Both the position numbers and the translations under genes were made by a program. The notes under the pieces were generated by a model. It worked only from the letters and a program-made list of their open reading frames with translations, had not been told where the DNA came from and made no database searches. Positions 21,906 through 33,063 of a stretch of 64,000 bases of DNA are shown here, one piece after another; positions within the stretch are counted from its first letter, which is position 1; each line of letters opens with the position of its first letter. The stretch comes from Apodospora peruviana (taxonomy: Eukaryota > Ascomycota > Sordariomycetes > Sordariales > Lasiosphaeriaceae), in NCBI GenBank assembly GCA_033439685.1, contig JAUEDM010000006.1:3782001-3846000 (forward strand), given 5' to 3'.

Positions 21906-22810
21906 CGCTGAGAGCGGAGAGCGTGTCCATGGCAAGACTAGGTTCGGGGAGCGGTGTCTGTGATTGTGATAAGAGGGACAGTCTGACCAAAGAAGTTGTT
22001 TGAGAGAAGTCCAACTGACCACAACGGTCGTGCGGCCGAACCATGCAGAACATGCACACGCGCACGCAAGCCTAGTTCAATCAACCACAAGAAAATTTGA
22101 TGGCCACACAAGCCGAGTTCGATCCACCGTCAAGACGATAACGGCCGCACACTTGAAACGCACACACTCGAAACGCACACACTCGAAACGCACACACTCG
22201 AAACGCACACACTCTCACTCACACACACGGGCAGAAACAGTGGCGTTGTGTGCAGTAGTGGTTGAAGGCGCCCATCGCTGCGGCAGTGTGATCCAACTCC
22301 CGCGATCATCTCCTGCTTTGGTCGCCTAGCAAAACCCCAAACTTTGCGAAGGATGAGGAGAAATCGCTCTTGCTCGCATCTTGTGACCGTCCGGTGGCGT
22401 GCAGCACGAATATTGATAACTTTCCACGACATCCTGCATTTGACCCAGCCTGTTGGGTTGCATTGGCCTTGGTGTTCCTATCACAGTCGACGACGAAAGC
22501 AAGATGCTGCAACTCGATGCGGCTGAACCTGGTATGCAAGAGAACAAAGTCGCCACCACCACTCATGCCAAGTGCCGGGCCACCACCATTCCAGTCCTTA
22601 TCTGATCACAGGTACCGAGAATAAATAAACGGAACTGGCCAGACTCTAGTCGGTTTGGGGGTTCCTGTCGTCTGTGAGGTGGGAGAGGAGATCAGTTATA
22701 TACCACAGCGGCTCTCCGTGATTCCCGTTGGACTTTTGGAATTTCTGAACAGCATATCTCCGCAGTGTCACTGACTCCTTCTCTTGCTTCTGCAGTCACC
22801 AAATTGTCCC
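21906..22810. other. Intergenic with repeat-rich segment
   Basis: Holds the 15-bp tandem array at 22152-22214 and CA-rich sequence after it. The last 130 bases are likely promoter and leader of the membrane-protein gene. Confidence 0.5.
22152..22214. repeat. 15-bp tandem repeat, about four copies
   Basis: Four near-perfect copies of gaaacgcacacactc, followed by a cac/tcac-rich tail to about 22230. It lies between the NACHT remnant and the next gene and does not appear to be coding. Confidence 0.9.
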
Positions 22811-24379
22811 ATGGCCCAGTCCTGGCTTACACTCCCCGATTCGTGGGAGATCGAAAATGTGCAGGCAGTGTTGGCGTTCATCATCAGTATCATCTGCGCC
22901 TTTGGCATCTGGGCAGTCTCGCATGTCCTCTGGAAATCGGCCGCGACGGGGATCTCCAGAGGCCACAAGACGAAACTTCTCTCCCTCCTCACGCTCGGCG
23001 CACTCGGCGACGTAGTCGACACCATCCCTCTGTTGCGCTCAGATCTAGGAACCGGGCTTTTGGCCAAACTCATCTTCCAATGCATCGTGGTCACCATCCT
23101 CTCGATCACAGCAATTGTGTCTGGTCCCATCGCTCGAATCTCGACCAGTACTGGCACGGAGACCAGGGAGGTGCCGGTGACGGGATGGATGGCAACGTCC
23201 AACTTCCACAGCATGAACAGCGCCCAGGTGAAGTGGAACAACACAATCGACCGGCTCAACTCGGCCGGTTTCCCGCTGGATCAGCTGCTCGACTTCCTCC
23301 CAGACGTGCGCGTCGACTGGAGATATCGCCCAGCGCACTGGAACTCGACTTGGACAGCCTCGTGCCAATTTACCGACCGGACACAGATTGCGCTCAATTC
23401 GACAGGCAACTACACCGAGCCTATCCTCGACGAGATCCCCGCGATGGCGTCCGTATTTCCACCGCGAGTGCTGACACCGGGACACACAATCACCAGCAGC
23501 ATGGCTGGCGCGTGGGAAGAAGAGTCTCTCCCAAACGGTGACGACGGGTGGAAAGAGGTGCTCTATTTTGTGTTCATCCAGTCCAGCCCCAAAGTCGCAT
23601 ACCAGGACGAACCCGATCCCGCCGAAACCGGACGACAGCTAAATTACCTCCCGTTTAACATCACATTTGCAGTGTTCCATTTGCACAATGCGCCATCGGT
23701 GGTTACAGACACCCAGGGGTTTGATATTGGCATCGGCCCCATCGAGAAGTCGTGGTACACCATAGCCGACTGTCAGCTCAGCCGCGTGCCATCGCGGATG
23801 CCGCAGTACCTCGACGAGGACACCGATTGGCACGTCTCGTTTCCGTGGAGCGCTGATCCGCTGGCCCTGCCGAAAGCCTTTTCCGAGTTCTACCGCGTGG
23901 AAACCATGGACGCCGCGTTTACCGGCGGTGAGGTGCATCATCCGACGGGACAGGAGGTGTTCCGGTTCTACCAAGCGTACTTGATCAGCAAGGACACCGA
24001 GTTTCATGAGACGGTGACGAGACCGGTGGATGTGGCTGTGGCGACGGTGCAGCTTTCGATAGTCGCACTTGTGGTATTCCTGTTTTATGCCTTTTTGCTC
24101 TGCGTTGCGTTGGCATGGTCAGTACTTTGGAGGATACCCGATGGCGCGTCGATCCCAAAGACCAAGGTCGAGTGGATGATGCAGAGAGTTACCGTGGCTG
24201 GAGGCAAGGAGCAGCAGCGCGCAGGTTTGCGGGCCGCCATCCATGGCGACGTGTCGGGTCCCGCGCTGAGGAGCTATCACTGGACTGGTACTGGGAGTGT
24301 GCGAGTTGGGTCAGATAAGTACACGAAGTCATTGACTGTGGACGACATTGTCCAAATCGACGATGAGAAAAGGGGGTAG
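22811..24379 (+). CDS. Large hypothetical membrane protein with lumenal domain
   Basis: A 522-residue intronless frame from the first ATG (22811). Two hydrophobic segments lie near the N-terminus (VQAVLAFIISIICAFGIWAV and LLAKLIFQCIVVTILSITAI). A region of about 300 residues rich in N-glycosylation sequons follows (WNNT, WNST, NSTGNYT, FNIT). One strong C-terminal membrane segment (TVQLSIVALVVFLFYAFLLC) then leads into a basic cytosolic tail. The topology suggests a surface or endomembrane protein with a large glycosylated outer domain. The overall layout is common among fungal hypothetical proteins of the plasma membrane. I recognise no catalytic motif. Confidence is high for the gene and low for function. 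Confidence 0.75.
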   Translation: MAQSWLTLPDSWEIENVQAVLAFIISIICAFGIWAVSHVLWKSAATGISRGHKTKLLSLLTLGALGDVVDTIPLLRSDLGTGLLAKLIFQCIVVTILSITAIVSGPIARISTSTGTETREVPVTGWMATSNFHSMNSAQVKWNNTIDRLNSAGFPLDQLLDFLPDVRVDWRYRPAHWNSTWTASCQFTDRTQIALNSTGNYTEPILDEIPAMASVFPPRVLTPGHTITSSMAGAWEEESLPNGDDGWKEVLYFVFIQSSPKVAYQDEPDPAETGRQLNYLPFNITFAVFHLHNAPSVVTDTQGFDIGIGPIEKSWYTIADCQLSRVPSRMPQYLDEDTDWHVSFPWSADPLALPKAFSEFYRVETMDAAFTGGEVHHPTGQEVFRFYQAYLISKDTEFHETVTRPVDVAVATVQLSIVALVVFLFYAFLLCVALAWSVLWRIPDGASIPKTKVEWMMQRVTVAGGKEQQRAGLRAAIHGDVSGPALRSYHWTGTGSVRVGSDKYTKSLTVDDIVQIDDEKRG

Positions 24380-24574
24380 AAGACCCGGGGGTTATCCCTC
24401 GCGGTTCGGCCCGACGAAGAACTAGACTCCAATCAACTGCCCGTTCATCTGGTGATAATTATCGACTACAAGCATTATCCGTTTCTTAATTTCGGTGTCG
24501 TTGACCTGTCCTCCGAGACCCTCCGCCATCAACGCACCTCGCCATCATCGCCCGCCCTTCTGGATATCATCCTA

Positions 24575-25498
24575 CTAATAGGCCGCCGCCCTCTTGTCCT
24601 CCTCCGCCCTCGACACCTGCTGCAACTCTTGCTGCCCTGACGCAGATCCATACCCTGCATCAATAGCATTCTTCTCCCCGGTCATCAGCACCGAAGGATC
24701 AAAGACATTGAAGATAGCAATCGCCACGACCATGCACACGGCATCAAGACCGATAAAGAACCCTTCCGTATGCATCAGATACCCGTCCCACCCTTGCAGC
24801 AGCTCGATCGTGCGGTAGATGCACCGAATGAACACCGCCGTGACCGAGATGCAGGTCGCGTAGATCACAAGGTTTTGACCCCTCGCCAGCTCGATGCGGC
24901 GGGTTCGCCAAATAAACACGCCAAAGAGGACTGTGAACACGGTGACGCACACAAGCTGGAAGATGATGCCGCCAACCATCATGCGCGCGCCAGGCTGCGG
25001 GTCCTTCCCACTGTTCGTCGCCGCCGAGGCCAGCGCGGCACCACCAGCTTGGATCAGGAGCGACACAACATCCGCGATGCAAAAGATCCAGAGATAGACT
25101 TTGGGGCCGATGAGGCTGTACTTCGGCCCGACCTCCTTGATGAGGTAGCCCAAGCAGACATAGATGCCGGCGGCGATGAAGATGGGCGCGACGACGAGCG
25201 TGGTGATCTGCATGAGGAAGGCGATCTTGTTGTACGGGCACTTGGATGACCACGCGCGGCCGACCCAGCCGACCAGCTCGATCAGACACGAGATGGCAAA
25301 GAGGTAGGACGTCCAGCGGCGCTTTTGGATGGAGCGGACGAGGTGGCCGATGCCGAGGATGGCGAAGAGGGTCGAGAAGGCGATGCCGGACCCAAGGCTC
25401 GGGGTGTACCCGTAGGCATTCCGGAGGCCGGGCACGAGGGCTTTGCAGCCGTTGAGGAGGTCGCCTCGGGCGTAGGTTGTGAACGTGCCGTTGTTCAT
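24575..25498 (-). CDS. RTA1-like membrane protein
   Basis: A 307-residue intronless frame with seven predicted membrane segments. RTA1-family marks are YGYTPSLGSGIAFSTLFAIL at the start, ELVGWVGRAWSSKCPYNKIA, QITTLVVAPIFIAAGIYVCL, DVVSLLIQAGGAALAS, IRCIYRTIELLQGWDGYLMH and an end FNVFDPSVLM. Yeast relatives (Rta1, Rsb1, Rtm1) are linked to 7-aminocholesterol resistance or sphingoid-base export. The molecular function in moulds is mostly unknown. It lies next to the P450/acyltransferase cluster and could serve in handling lipophilic compounds, but nothing in the sequence ties it to the cluster. A second RTA1 protein is at 61528. Confidence 0.9.
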   Translation of the reverse strand: MNNGTFTTYARGDLLNGCKALVPGLRNAYGYTPSLGSGIAFSTLFAILGIGHLVRSIQKRRWTSYLFAISCLIELVGWVGRAWSSKCPYNKIAFLMQITTLVVAPIFIAAGIYVCLGYLIKEVGPKYSLIGPKVYLWIFCIADVVSLLIQAGGAALASAATNSGKDPQPGARMMVGGIIFQLVCVTVFTVLFGVFIWRTRRIELARGQNLVIYATCISVTAVFIRCIYRTIELLQGWDGYLMHTEGFFIGLDAVCMVVAIAIFNVFDPSVLMTGEKNAIDAGYGSASGQQELQQVSRAEEDKRAAAY

Positions 25499-26552
25499 TA
25501 CGGCGGCGGAACGGGGAGAGAAGTCGGTGTCAGATGTTTACCGTGACTAAGTGTCGGTAGTTGAGACCGACTGCGGATATGCCGGAGCTTTCGTTGGTTT
25601 GTTGTTGGATGGGGCTTGGTTTGGGAGATCGAACTATCGAGAGAGTGCAGGAGGAAGAAGACTAGAGCGGAGAAAGGGGGGAACAACAAGGCTCGACGGT
25701 TGGGGGTAAGGTAAGCCGGCCAGCAAACAGAAGAGGAAATCGCCCGGGGGGTGTGTGTCTGTAAACAGTGGACTGGCGAATGGAGAGGAAGTACCGTTGC
25801 GTGTTACAAGCCAAGCAGAGGTTAATTGGGCCTCGTAAGCCCGCACGATCCTCTGAGCGGGCTGGACCAGACACTGACAGCCTTGGGCACATTGGCGTGC
25901 AGATTGTGGTTACAGAGCAGATATTGATTTCTGAGCTGCGAACTCCATAGTATTTTGATGCAAGGATCGAGTGAGTGGACTTGGATCCTTTCGTTCTCTC
26001 GCCTCCTATTCGCCCCTGAACGCCAACGAACCGCAACCAAAACTTGCCGCTGTGGGGCGTCAGCACAGTGCCCGTCTCTCGTGACACCAGCTTTTGTTAG
26101 GCAAACGCCCGCTTTGTGTTGTTTGGTGAACCACCTAAGATTATCTGTGGGTTATCTTTTGAGTTGGTTGCAAAGTCTGTTCCGATGTTGCAATCGCTGG
26201 CTGCAATGACAACATTGGCATCAACCGGTCTGCGTACTCTGACTTGGGAACTTCGTAGACGCTCAGTTGCTGTCTGCAGGGTCGCAGGAATCATGATACT
26301 TGTTTGGAGTTCATCGTACGACATGCTCGGAAAACCAAGACAGGAACTTCGGCAGTGCGCTATTGAACGACTGGAAAGATCAACTGCCGAAGTATCGTCG
26401 TCCCGTATCAAAGACCCAGGCTTATCAGCAACATGTTACACTCATCAACTACAGGTTCCGGACAGAATTGTTATCATTTTATGTTGTTACTGTCAAGATC
26501 ATCTATCCACCCAGCACAAGCTCTATCATCATATCCAAACCCAAGACATTGT
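25499..26552. other. Intergenic, about 1 kb, left edge of the cluster
   Basis: Likely RTA1 promoter (25499-25700) and 3' region of the first cluster P450. Open frames here have no motifs and overlap each other on both strands. Confidence 0.5.
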
Positions 26553-28374
26553 TCACCACCCCTCACACCTGTTCACAAGAACCTTCAACCCATCCCGCGG
26601 CTTAGCCACAATCCCGTCCGTAATTTCCTCGATGACCTCCCCTCCCTTGGGCAGAGTAAATTCGAACCTGCCAACAAGCGCACAAGTAAGCGCCATGAGC
26701 TCAGCAACCGCAAACTTCTGCCCAATACAGCTTCTTGGACCGTGCAAGAACGTCAGATTGGCATAGTTGCTCTTCGCACCACCAGAATTGGCCTGACCAG
26801 GCTGCATCCACCTTTCCGGATCAAACACATCCGCATGCTCGCCGCCCCAGAGCTCATGATCGTAATTGATCGCCCACGGACAGAGGATGATCATCGTCCC
26901 CTTGGGGACGAACTGGCCCAGGATGGTAGTATCCTTGTCCGCGTCGCGGACTGTGAATGGAATCGGCGCGTACATCCGCAGAGACTCTTGACAGACGGCG
27001 TGGAGGTACGCAATTCCGTCTAGTGTCTTTGCGTCCATAGCACTGTGAGCTAGTCCATCAGGAACATGTTCTCTGGTCTCTTGTCGTAGACGATCTTGAA
27101 CATCCTTGTGCTGCGCAAGCAGGTAGATCGTCCACGTTAGTGCCGCAGCAGAAGTCTCATGGCCCGCCGCGAGGAAGGTCATCATCGTGTCGATTAGACC
27201 CTCGTCGGTGAAGTGGCCTGACTTCAGCGCGGTGGTGATTACATTTGGGGACAATTTTTTGTGGTCAGCCATCTGCGCGCGCTTGGCGTCGATCAGTTTG
27301 CGGGAGGTTGCGCGGGCGGCTTTCGATGCGGCCAGCACCCCCATGTTGCGCTGGAAGGGGAGGTAATCGGTTATGAACGCCGGAAAGATGAGTTGCATTG
27401 CTGTCAGGAGTCTTGCGCCGCGGCTCTGTTTGATCATGGAACCGTACATTTTCATCGTGTCTTCGATGCTCGGGTCGGAGAGTGATTTGAATTCGTGGCC
27501 CATTCCTGCTGAGCCGACTATGTCCAACGAGGCGCGGCTTGCCCAGTCTGCTATGTCTACTACCGAAGTAGAGGTGGAGGTCATTTCGGCTTCGACGCCG
27601 TGGGCGAGTTCTTGTGCCTTTGACCAGAAGATTGGGTATAGTTCTTTGATGTGCCTGAAGCTGAAGGCTGGCATGAGGTTTTTGCGTTGGAGCTGCCGGT
27701 TGTGTTAGTAAGTGGTTTGAAGAGAGGAGGGGAAGTGGAGGTACCTTGTGAACATCGCCTTCGCTGAGCAACAAGCCGTAGCCTAGGATCTTGCCGACCA
27801 TGGCCCGGAGAAGGTGAGGCTTGACGTAGTCGTAGCTGTTCTCGGCCAGCACCTCCCTAAGACCTTGTGCACTTGTCACGATGAGTCTCTCACGGTTCAA
27901 CAGATGCCTGCATTATTCTGTTAGCTTGTCTGAGGAACTCAATGGGCATGGACAGGACAGAAAGAGTACGAACATGTATCGAATCAGCCCATTGTTGGGG
28001 ATCGTTCTGGACCATCGCTTGAACGGCAAGCCGGCTGGCTCTTTGATGGACTCTGCCCAGTGTCCATTGAGAAATGTAGCACCCTAGATTGAACTCCTGT
28101 GTCAGAAAATATTTCTTTGGGGGATTCAGGTGGTGATGTGACATACCTCTGGTTGTGGAAGATGCCTCAGTGGGCTCAAGTATCGGGGATACACGATTAC
28201 AGTGTAGCCAAACCAAACACTGCCAATGATCATTCCAGAGAAACCAAACGTTGGCAAGATATTTCCCATGTCAAAGTCGTCATCGTACTGAAAGGCGAGC
28301 TTTGAGATGGTTGCCAAGACGACCACAATGGCCCATGGTCGATAGCTGGTGAGTGAGCTGGCGAGGTGCGCCAT
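26553..28374 (-). CDS. Cytochrome P450 (cluster P450 A)
   Basis: Four exons (28374-28147, 28083-27974, 27907-27745, 27692-26553) give about 546 residues. A membrane anchor lies near the start (MIIGSVWFGYTVIVY) before YPRYLSPLRHLPQPEG. Then come HLLNRERLIVTSAQGLREVL and GEGDVHKLQRK-type C-helix sequence. The I-helix is FLAAGHETSAAALTW (proton-relay HET), the K-helix QESLRMYAP (ExxR), the PERF-equivalent FDPERW and the haem loop FLHGPRSCIGQKFA. All catalytic features are intact. Introns of 63, 66 and 52 bp splice in frame, and one has the unusual donor GTTCGT. It is an ER-membrane haem monooxygenase needing a reductase. Substrate unknown. Neighbouring P450s and acyltransferases suggest oxidation of a lipophilic metabolite. 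Confidence 0.88.
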
Positions 28375-28834
28375 ATCGGATGTCTGGACAGAGGAAAACC
28401 ATCAGCAGTGGCAGTATTCCCGCTTCAAGGCAAAAATGGAGCACTCTGGAGCTCGAGAGGAACTTTTTTTTTTGGGGGGGGGGGGGGGGGGATGAATGAG
28501 GGAAGAACGGCGTGGCGTGGGCGCGGGTAATGTCATCAGGGGGGTATGCAGTCTTCTTGTTAGCGCTTCACTGCCTGAAATCCTCCTGCAGGTACCTGTA
28601 TTGGTGTAGTATTGCGGGAGCACTTCGCTTACTACTACCCCTGAAAGATGGCGAATTCTGCTGTTTTTGGTGCTGACAATGCCACTGTGCAACGTCTTGG
28701 AGGTCCTCGATACCTGTGTAAAACACATTCGGACAAAGCCAAACGAGAAGCAGCACGATATGGTAGAGACAAGTTCTCCAAAACATCCACGATGTAAATT
28801 TCTACCTTGTTCAACCACCACCTTCACGACCAAT
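28375..28834. other. Intergenic between P450 A and P450 B
   Basis: Promoter region of P450 A and 3' end of P450 B, which run in the same direction. Contains a homopolymer pair at 28464-28491. Confidence 0.6.
28464..28491. repeat. T10-G18 homopolymer tract
   Basis: About ten T followed by about eighteen G, just upstream of the P450 A start (28374). Length is prone to sequencing error. Confidence 0.85.
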
Positions 28835-30534
28835 CTAATTCTTATCTACAGATCTCCTCGTAAATCGCAACTTCACCCCAGTCGGCGGCATCATCGCCTC
28901 CGTCACCCACGGCGTGTCCGGTCTGACACCGTTATGTTCAGGCAGAAGTTCAATATCGTACACCTGCAAAACATGATGCAGGATCATCTTGATCTCCATA
29001 TCCACCAAAAACCGCCCAGGACAAGCATGCTTCCCATGGCCAAACGGCAAATACGTAGGACCGGTAGAAACGAACGCCAAACCAGACTGGTCAACACCCC
29101 GTTTTTCTGTCCCGGCAATCCTCTGCCTAGAAAACCTAAACGGATCAAACTTACTCGGATTCTCGTACAGATCCGGGTCCTGATGAACGTGCCACGAGAG
29201 AACCGACGTCGTGGCCCCCTCAGGAATCACATGTCCGTCAGGCGTCTTCACACCTTCAGGGGAAACAACCTTGCGAATCATGGCTCTTGTTCCAAACGGA
29301 TGCGTGCGCAGCGACTCCTTCATCACACTGTCAGTGTGGATCATTTTCGCGGCGGCGGCCTTGTTGAACACGCCACCGTTTGCTCTGAGCACATCGGCGA
29401 TTTCCTGCCGTATGGCCTCGGCGGTGTTGAACTCGGGGTTTGAGGCTGCGATGTTGATGAGCGCGTGGCTCACCGTGACGCCCGTTTGATGGAACGATGC
29501 GAGGTTTGAGAGACAGACCCTGTCCGAGACCGCGGTCAAGTTGACCTTTTGGGGGACCTTTTCCAACGCGTAGCGGAGCATGAGCTGGAGATTGTCGGTT
29601 GGTTCGTTGTCATATTTTGTGTTGAGTCCATTCTGCCGGAGGCGCTGGACTCTTTCGATGTAAAGCGGTTTGACGTATTGCTTTATCTTCCATCTCCGGT
29701 ATCGTGTGGGCAAGGTAATCAGGAAGCCGACCATGGGTTTTAGGAGGGACGGTGTGTAGATTAGGAGACCAGAGTTGAGGATGGCTAGGTCTGCGAACGC
29801 CAGGGACTGGTACAGGTAGTCTTTATTTCTGCCTGCTCATGATAATTAGTGTTAAGTGTGAATGGCCTGGTGAAAAGGGGCAGAACTTACACAGTGGTAA
29901 ACCAACTGTAAAACGACTGGAAATCTGAGCCACGATCCATCTCATGGTCTCCAATACATCTACATCCTCCTGTGTGGCAACGTTGAGATGCTCTGGCACG
30001 GCATACTTGAGCTCATCATCAACGGCATCGGCCAAAATCTCGAGGACGCGTGCCATGTCCTTCCTGATGACGGCGCTCTGCCATGGATCGTGGATGTAAT
30101 CGGCACTCCCCGTGTTCCAGTCGCCTTTGTCTATCTCCCTGAAACCTTCCTCGGGGCTCAAGACAGCGTCTGGCTGCGATGCAATCCATTGGGTGTGCTT
30201 GGCCGACAGGTGGACTTCGTCTTTGAAGCCCATGCCGGGGACCACACAGGTTTTCCCATTTCTAGCAAACTTTGATTGGGGGTTGTTAGTAAAATTGACT
30301 TCAAGTTGTTCATAACCGGGAATGCAAGTAATGTTCATCACTAACAGACTCGTATGCCTCCGAGAACAGCTTCTGGCAATCGGTGAGGTATGCCCATCGA
30401 GTGCTCCAGCTGATGTTGGCGTCTTTACTTCGCACACGGGGAAGGCTGGCCGGAAGCTTTCGAAATGTTCGCCATTGCGCAATGAGATATGCTGCTGCCA
30501 GGAACAGCACTGCTAGGAGAAGATTGGACGCCAT
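28835..30534 (-). CDS. Cytochrome P450 (cluster P450 B, ent-kaurene-oxidase-like)
   Basis: Three exons (30534-30346, 30269-29891, 29832-28835) give about 521 residues. The anchor is LLLAVLFLAAAYLIAQ. Family signatures are AYESFARNGKTCVVPG across intron 1, LSAKHTQWIASQPD, and the segment LPLCRNKDYLYQSLAFADLA across intron 2. The I-helix ASFHQTGVTVSHAL lacks the usual AGxET, which is normal for this family. The K-helix is MKESLRTHP and the haem loop FGHGKHACPGRF. This architecture matches fungal P450s related to gibberellin ent-kaurene oxidase, many of which oxidise di-, sester- or meroterpenoids. The terpenoid link is family knowledge, and the actual substrate is unknown. It is transcribed with P450 A and divergently from the sulfotransferase-like gene. 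Confidence 0.88.
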
Positions 30535-32183
30535 GGTCGGACCAATGCTGATGACTCGCTTGGTGGTGGTGGTCGCTGTTCAGCAAAAAGAGGCGGCCGG
30601 TTGTCGGTTGGCAGCAATAATCCACGGGAGGATCGTCCGAACTGGACCGAACAAACAAGTTGAAGGATCCAATGCGGGCACCCGAAGTAAGCCGAATTGA
30701 CATTGTACAACGCTGAGGAGTACTGCAGGAAAATGCCAGCATTTAAAGGAGGACGGTCATCTTCTTTCTCTCTTATCAGACTAAGCCAAAAAGAGGGTAA
30801 AACGGGTACCTGGTATTTGCTGACTTGCCTAATGCGGAATAATTACTGGAAGAATATTAGTTTATTTTATGTCAGCGGCTTATCAATTCAGCTCTGCCGG
30901 GCTTGTTGTGTTAGGTCGATTTCCAGTTACGAGGGAGTTTGAACAGGACCCCTTTCCCTCAGCGCATTTCATGATAACCGCATCCATTTATGGCAAGATT
31001 AACTCGGGTTGTCATCGCACTTTATCGCGATAAAATATCTTGAAATATGCAGTTTAATGGCTGTATGTACGGAAGGTCCCAGTATTACGCCTATTCCTAT
31101 TAGTTACACGGCTTGGCTGTAGGGATTGCCAACAGACCCTGGCACTGGCAGAGGTATTGATGCAACTGTTCTGTCCCGACAGACCGGTCGAGGTTACTGC
31201 TGACGGGTTACAGGACGCACCGCTGCAATAATAACTGGAGTGCGCAATGCGCAGCACAGCCCAATCGCATACGGTACCTCCCATCTTAGGCAGCAAACGA
31301 TACGCCCACTCGTGAAGATTTATTGGTGCATACAAATACGCAGTATTCGGTGCTGTGTGCCGACTTACACCCGCTGTAACATTGCCGGGTTGCCCAGGGC
31401 CCCCAGACACCCCTCTGGTGCAGTGGTGGTGTAGGAACTCGGATGATTCCAGTGCACATGCAGCCGAGTACTTGTCGAATAACTGCACTGAAACACAATA
31501 TTCTCCGTGGATATGCATCTTTCCAATATTGTTGTCCGAGGGTTAATACAGGAAACGCAGCACAGGTAGTCGCCGGCTTGGTATCGCCAGAAACTCCCTC
31601 GGCTGCCAAGACTCGCGGACGAACGTGCAGTAAATACGGAATAAATACCCGATATTCACTGGCGTGCGCTAATATCGGGCCGGTTTTGACGACGGGTGTC
31701 AGATCCGCGAGACAGATAGGTGTCGGCCTACCTAGGTAGGCTTCTTGTCTTCCCTTGGTAAGCCACGTAACTGAGGCAAGGTAGACTAGGGATACAGTCA
31801 GCCCCGTGGAGACTCGATCCACCGAGTCTTGCTGCGGCCAGCTGTTAGCCCAGAGGTTCACTTCATACTGTGCACAATTCATATGAACGATGGAAGCCAG
31901 GGATTCCGGAGAGTGGGTTGTTTTCTTTTCTTGGGTCGTGAATCGTACATACGCTCGTTTAGTACAGATCCTTGCAGGGCGCGGCACGGGACTGGTATCT
32001 ACCAGGTGGACATGCTCGTGCAACTATATACAAGTTGACATCATAACACAGTCTGGCAGTGTGAAAAAAGCGTTTCCAACCCCTATCATGACTGAACCTG
32101 CCATCTGACAGCAGACTCCAGTGTCTTTCGCCCCGGAGCAACAACTGCCAACTTCTCTTCCACCACCCAATCCATTTCCCATC
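30535..32183. other. Divergent intergenic region, 1.6 kb
   Basis: Separates the divergent P450 B and sulfotransferase-like genes and should contain both promoters. The segment 31050-31740 has open frames on both strands and a composition unlike its flanks, but no protein motif was found. The palindrome cctacctaggtagg lies at about 31727-31740. Decayed mobile DNA is possible but not shown. Confidence 0.5.
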
Positions 32184-33063
32184 ATGGCAGAGAAGAAAAC
32201 CAGCAACGGTCCCAAGATCATTGTGGTACGTACCACCCACCTTGCCGCCTTTCGACCACCACTGACAGCCAAAACAGGCAGGCCTACCACGGACTTCGAC
32301 AACCAGTCTCAAGAAAGGTCTCGAGGTCTTAGGAATCGCGCCCTGCTTCCATCTAGGTGACCCACCGGCCCCCATCAGGCGGGTCAAGGAGTCCGCTCAC
32401 GTGCTAGCCATCAAAGACACGGGCCTGCGCAGGCGGAAGCTCAAGGAGCTCTACGATGAGTTTGAGGCCGTGTTCGAGCCGCCCGCTAGCACGCTGGTGG
32501 ACGACATGCTTGCCATCTACCCGGACGCAAAAGTACTCCCCGTTATATCATACCACCACCACACGGACATCATACTAACTGGTATTCAGGTAATCCTGTC
32601 GGTGCGAAAAGACCCGCAAGTATGGCTGGCCTCCTATAAAGGTCTGGGAATGGACCTGCGCTCGCGCGCCTACCGCTGGTCGGGCTACTGGGTCCCTGGC
32701 GTGATCCACTCGAGCAACTTGATCTCGGCGTGGGCGACGTTCTACGAGAAGAAGTTCAGTATGGCTGCCAAGCACGTGCCTTCTGTTGAGCTCTACCTCA
32801 GACACAATGCCTGGGTCAAAGAGATCGTTCCCAGGGGCCAGCTGCTCGAGTTCCAGCCTAGTATGGGCTGGGGTCCACTCTGCGACTTCCTGGGGCGCGA
32901 GCCGCCCGAGGAGGGTACACCGTTCCCGTGGGTCAACGAGGCAGCCTTTTTGAGGAACGTTATCCGCACCGCCATGGCTGTGGGGACGGTAATCTGGGTC
33001 GTTATTTTTGGGATTATGTGGGCTTTGTTTGTGCAGGTGCAGCAGAGGTGGGTTCATGTGTAA
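32184..33063 (+). CDS. Sulfotransferase-like P-loop protein with C-terminal membrane anchor
   Basis: Three exons (32184-32225, 32278-32532, 32590-33063) give 256 residues. The short first exon ends NGPKIIV. The second begins AGLPRTSTTSLKKGLEVLG, the 5'-PSB/P-loop-like motif of Sulfotransfer_4-type fungal proteins. YPDAKVILSVRKDPQVW, spanning intron 2, is the 3'-phosphate-binding strand with the Arg/Ser pattern. The end GQLLEFQPSMGWGPLCDFLG is also characteristic. A terminal hydrophobic helix (AMAVGTVIWVVIFGIMWALF) suggests tail anchoring. PAPS-dependent sulfate transfer is the family reaction, but many fungal members are uncharacterised and sometimes mislabelled as epimerases. Cluster position suggests modification of the pathway product or a host lipid. 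Confidence 0.8.

Noticed and set aside
22152..22214. CRISPR-like array
   Set aside because: Units are contiguous 15-mers without spacers in a eukaryotic genome; a simple tandem repeat.
22765..23541. Plus frame overlapping the large membrane protein
   Set aside because: Arg/His-rich shadow translation without motifs.
24744..25289. Minus frame within the RTA1 gene
   Set aside because: Shadow of the RTA1 coding frame, no membrane topology of its own.
31054..32023. Long open frames on both strands in the P450 B upstream region
   Set aside because: Mutually overlapping, motif-free and dependent on local GC content.
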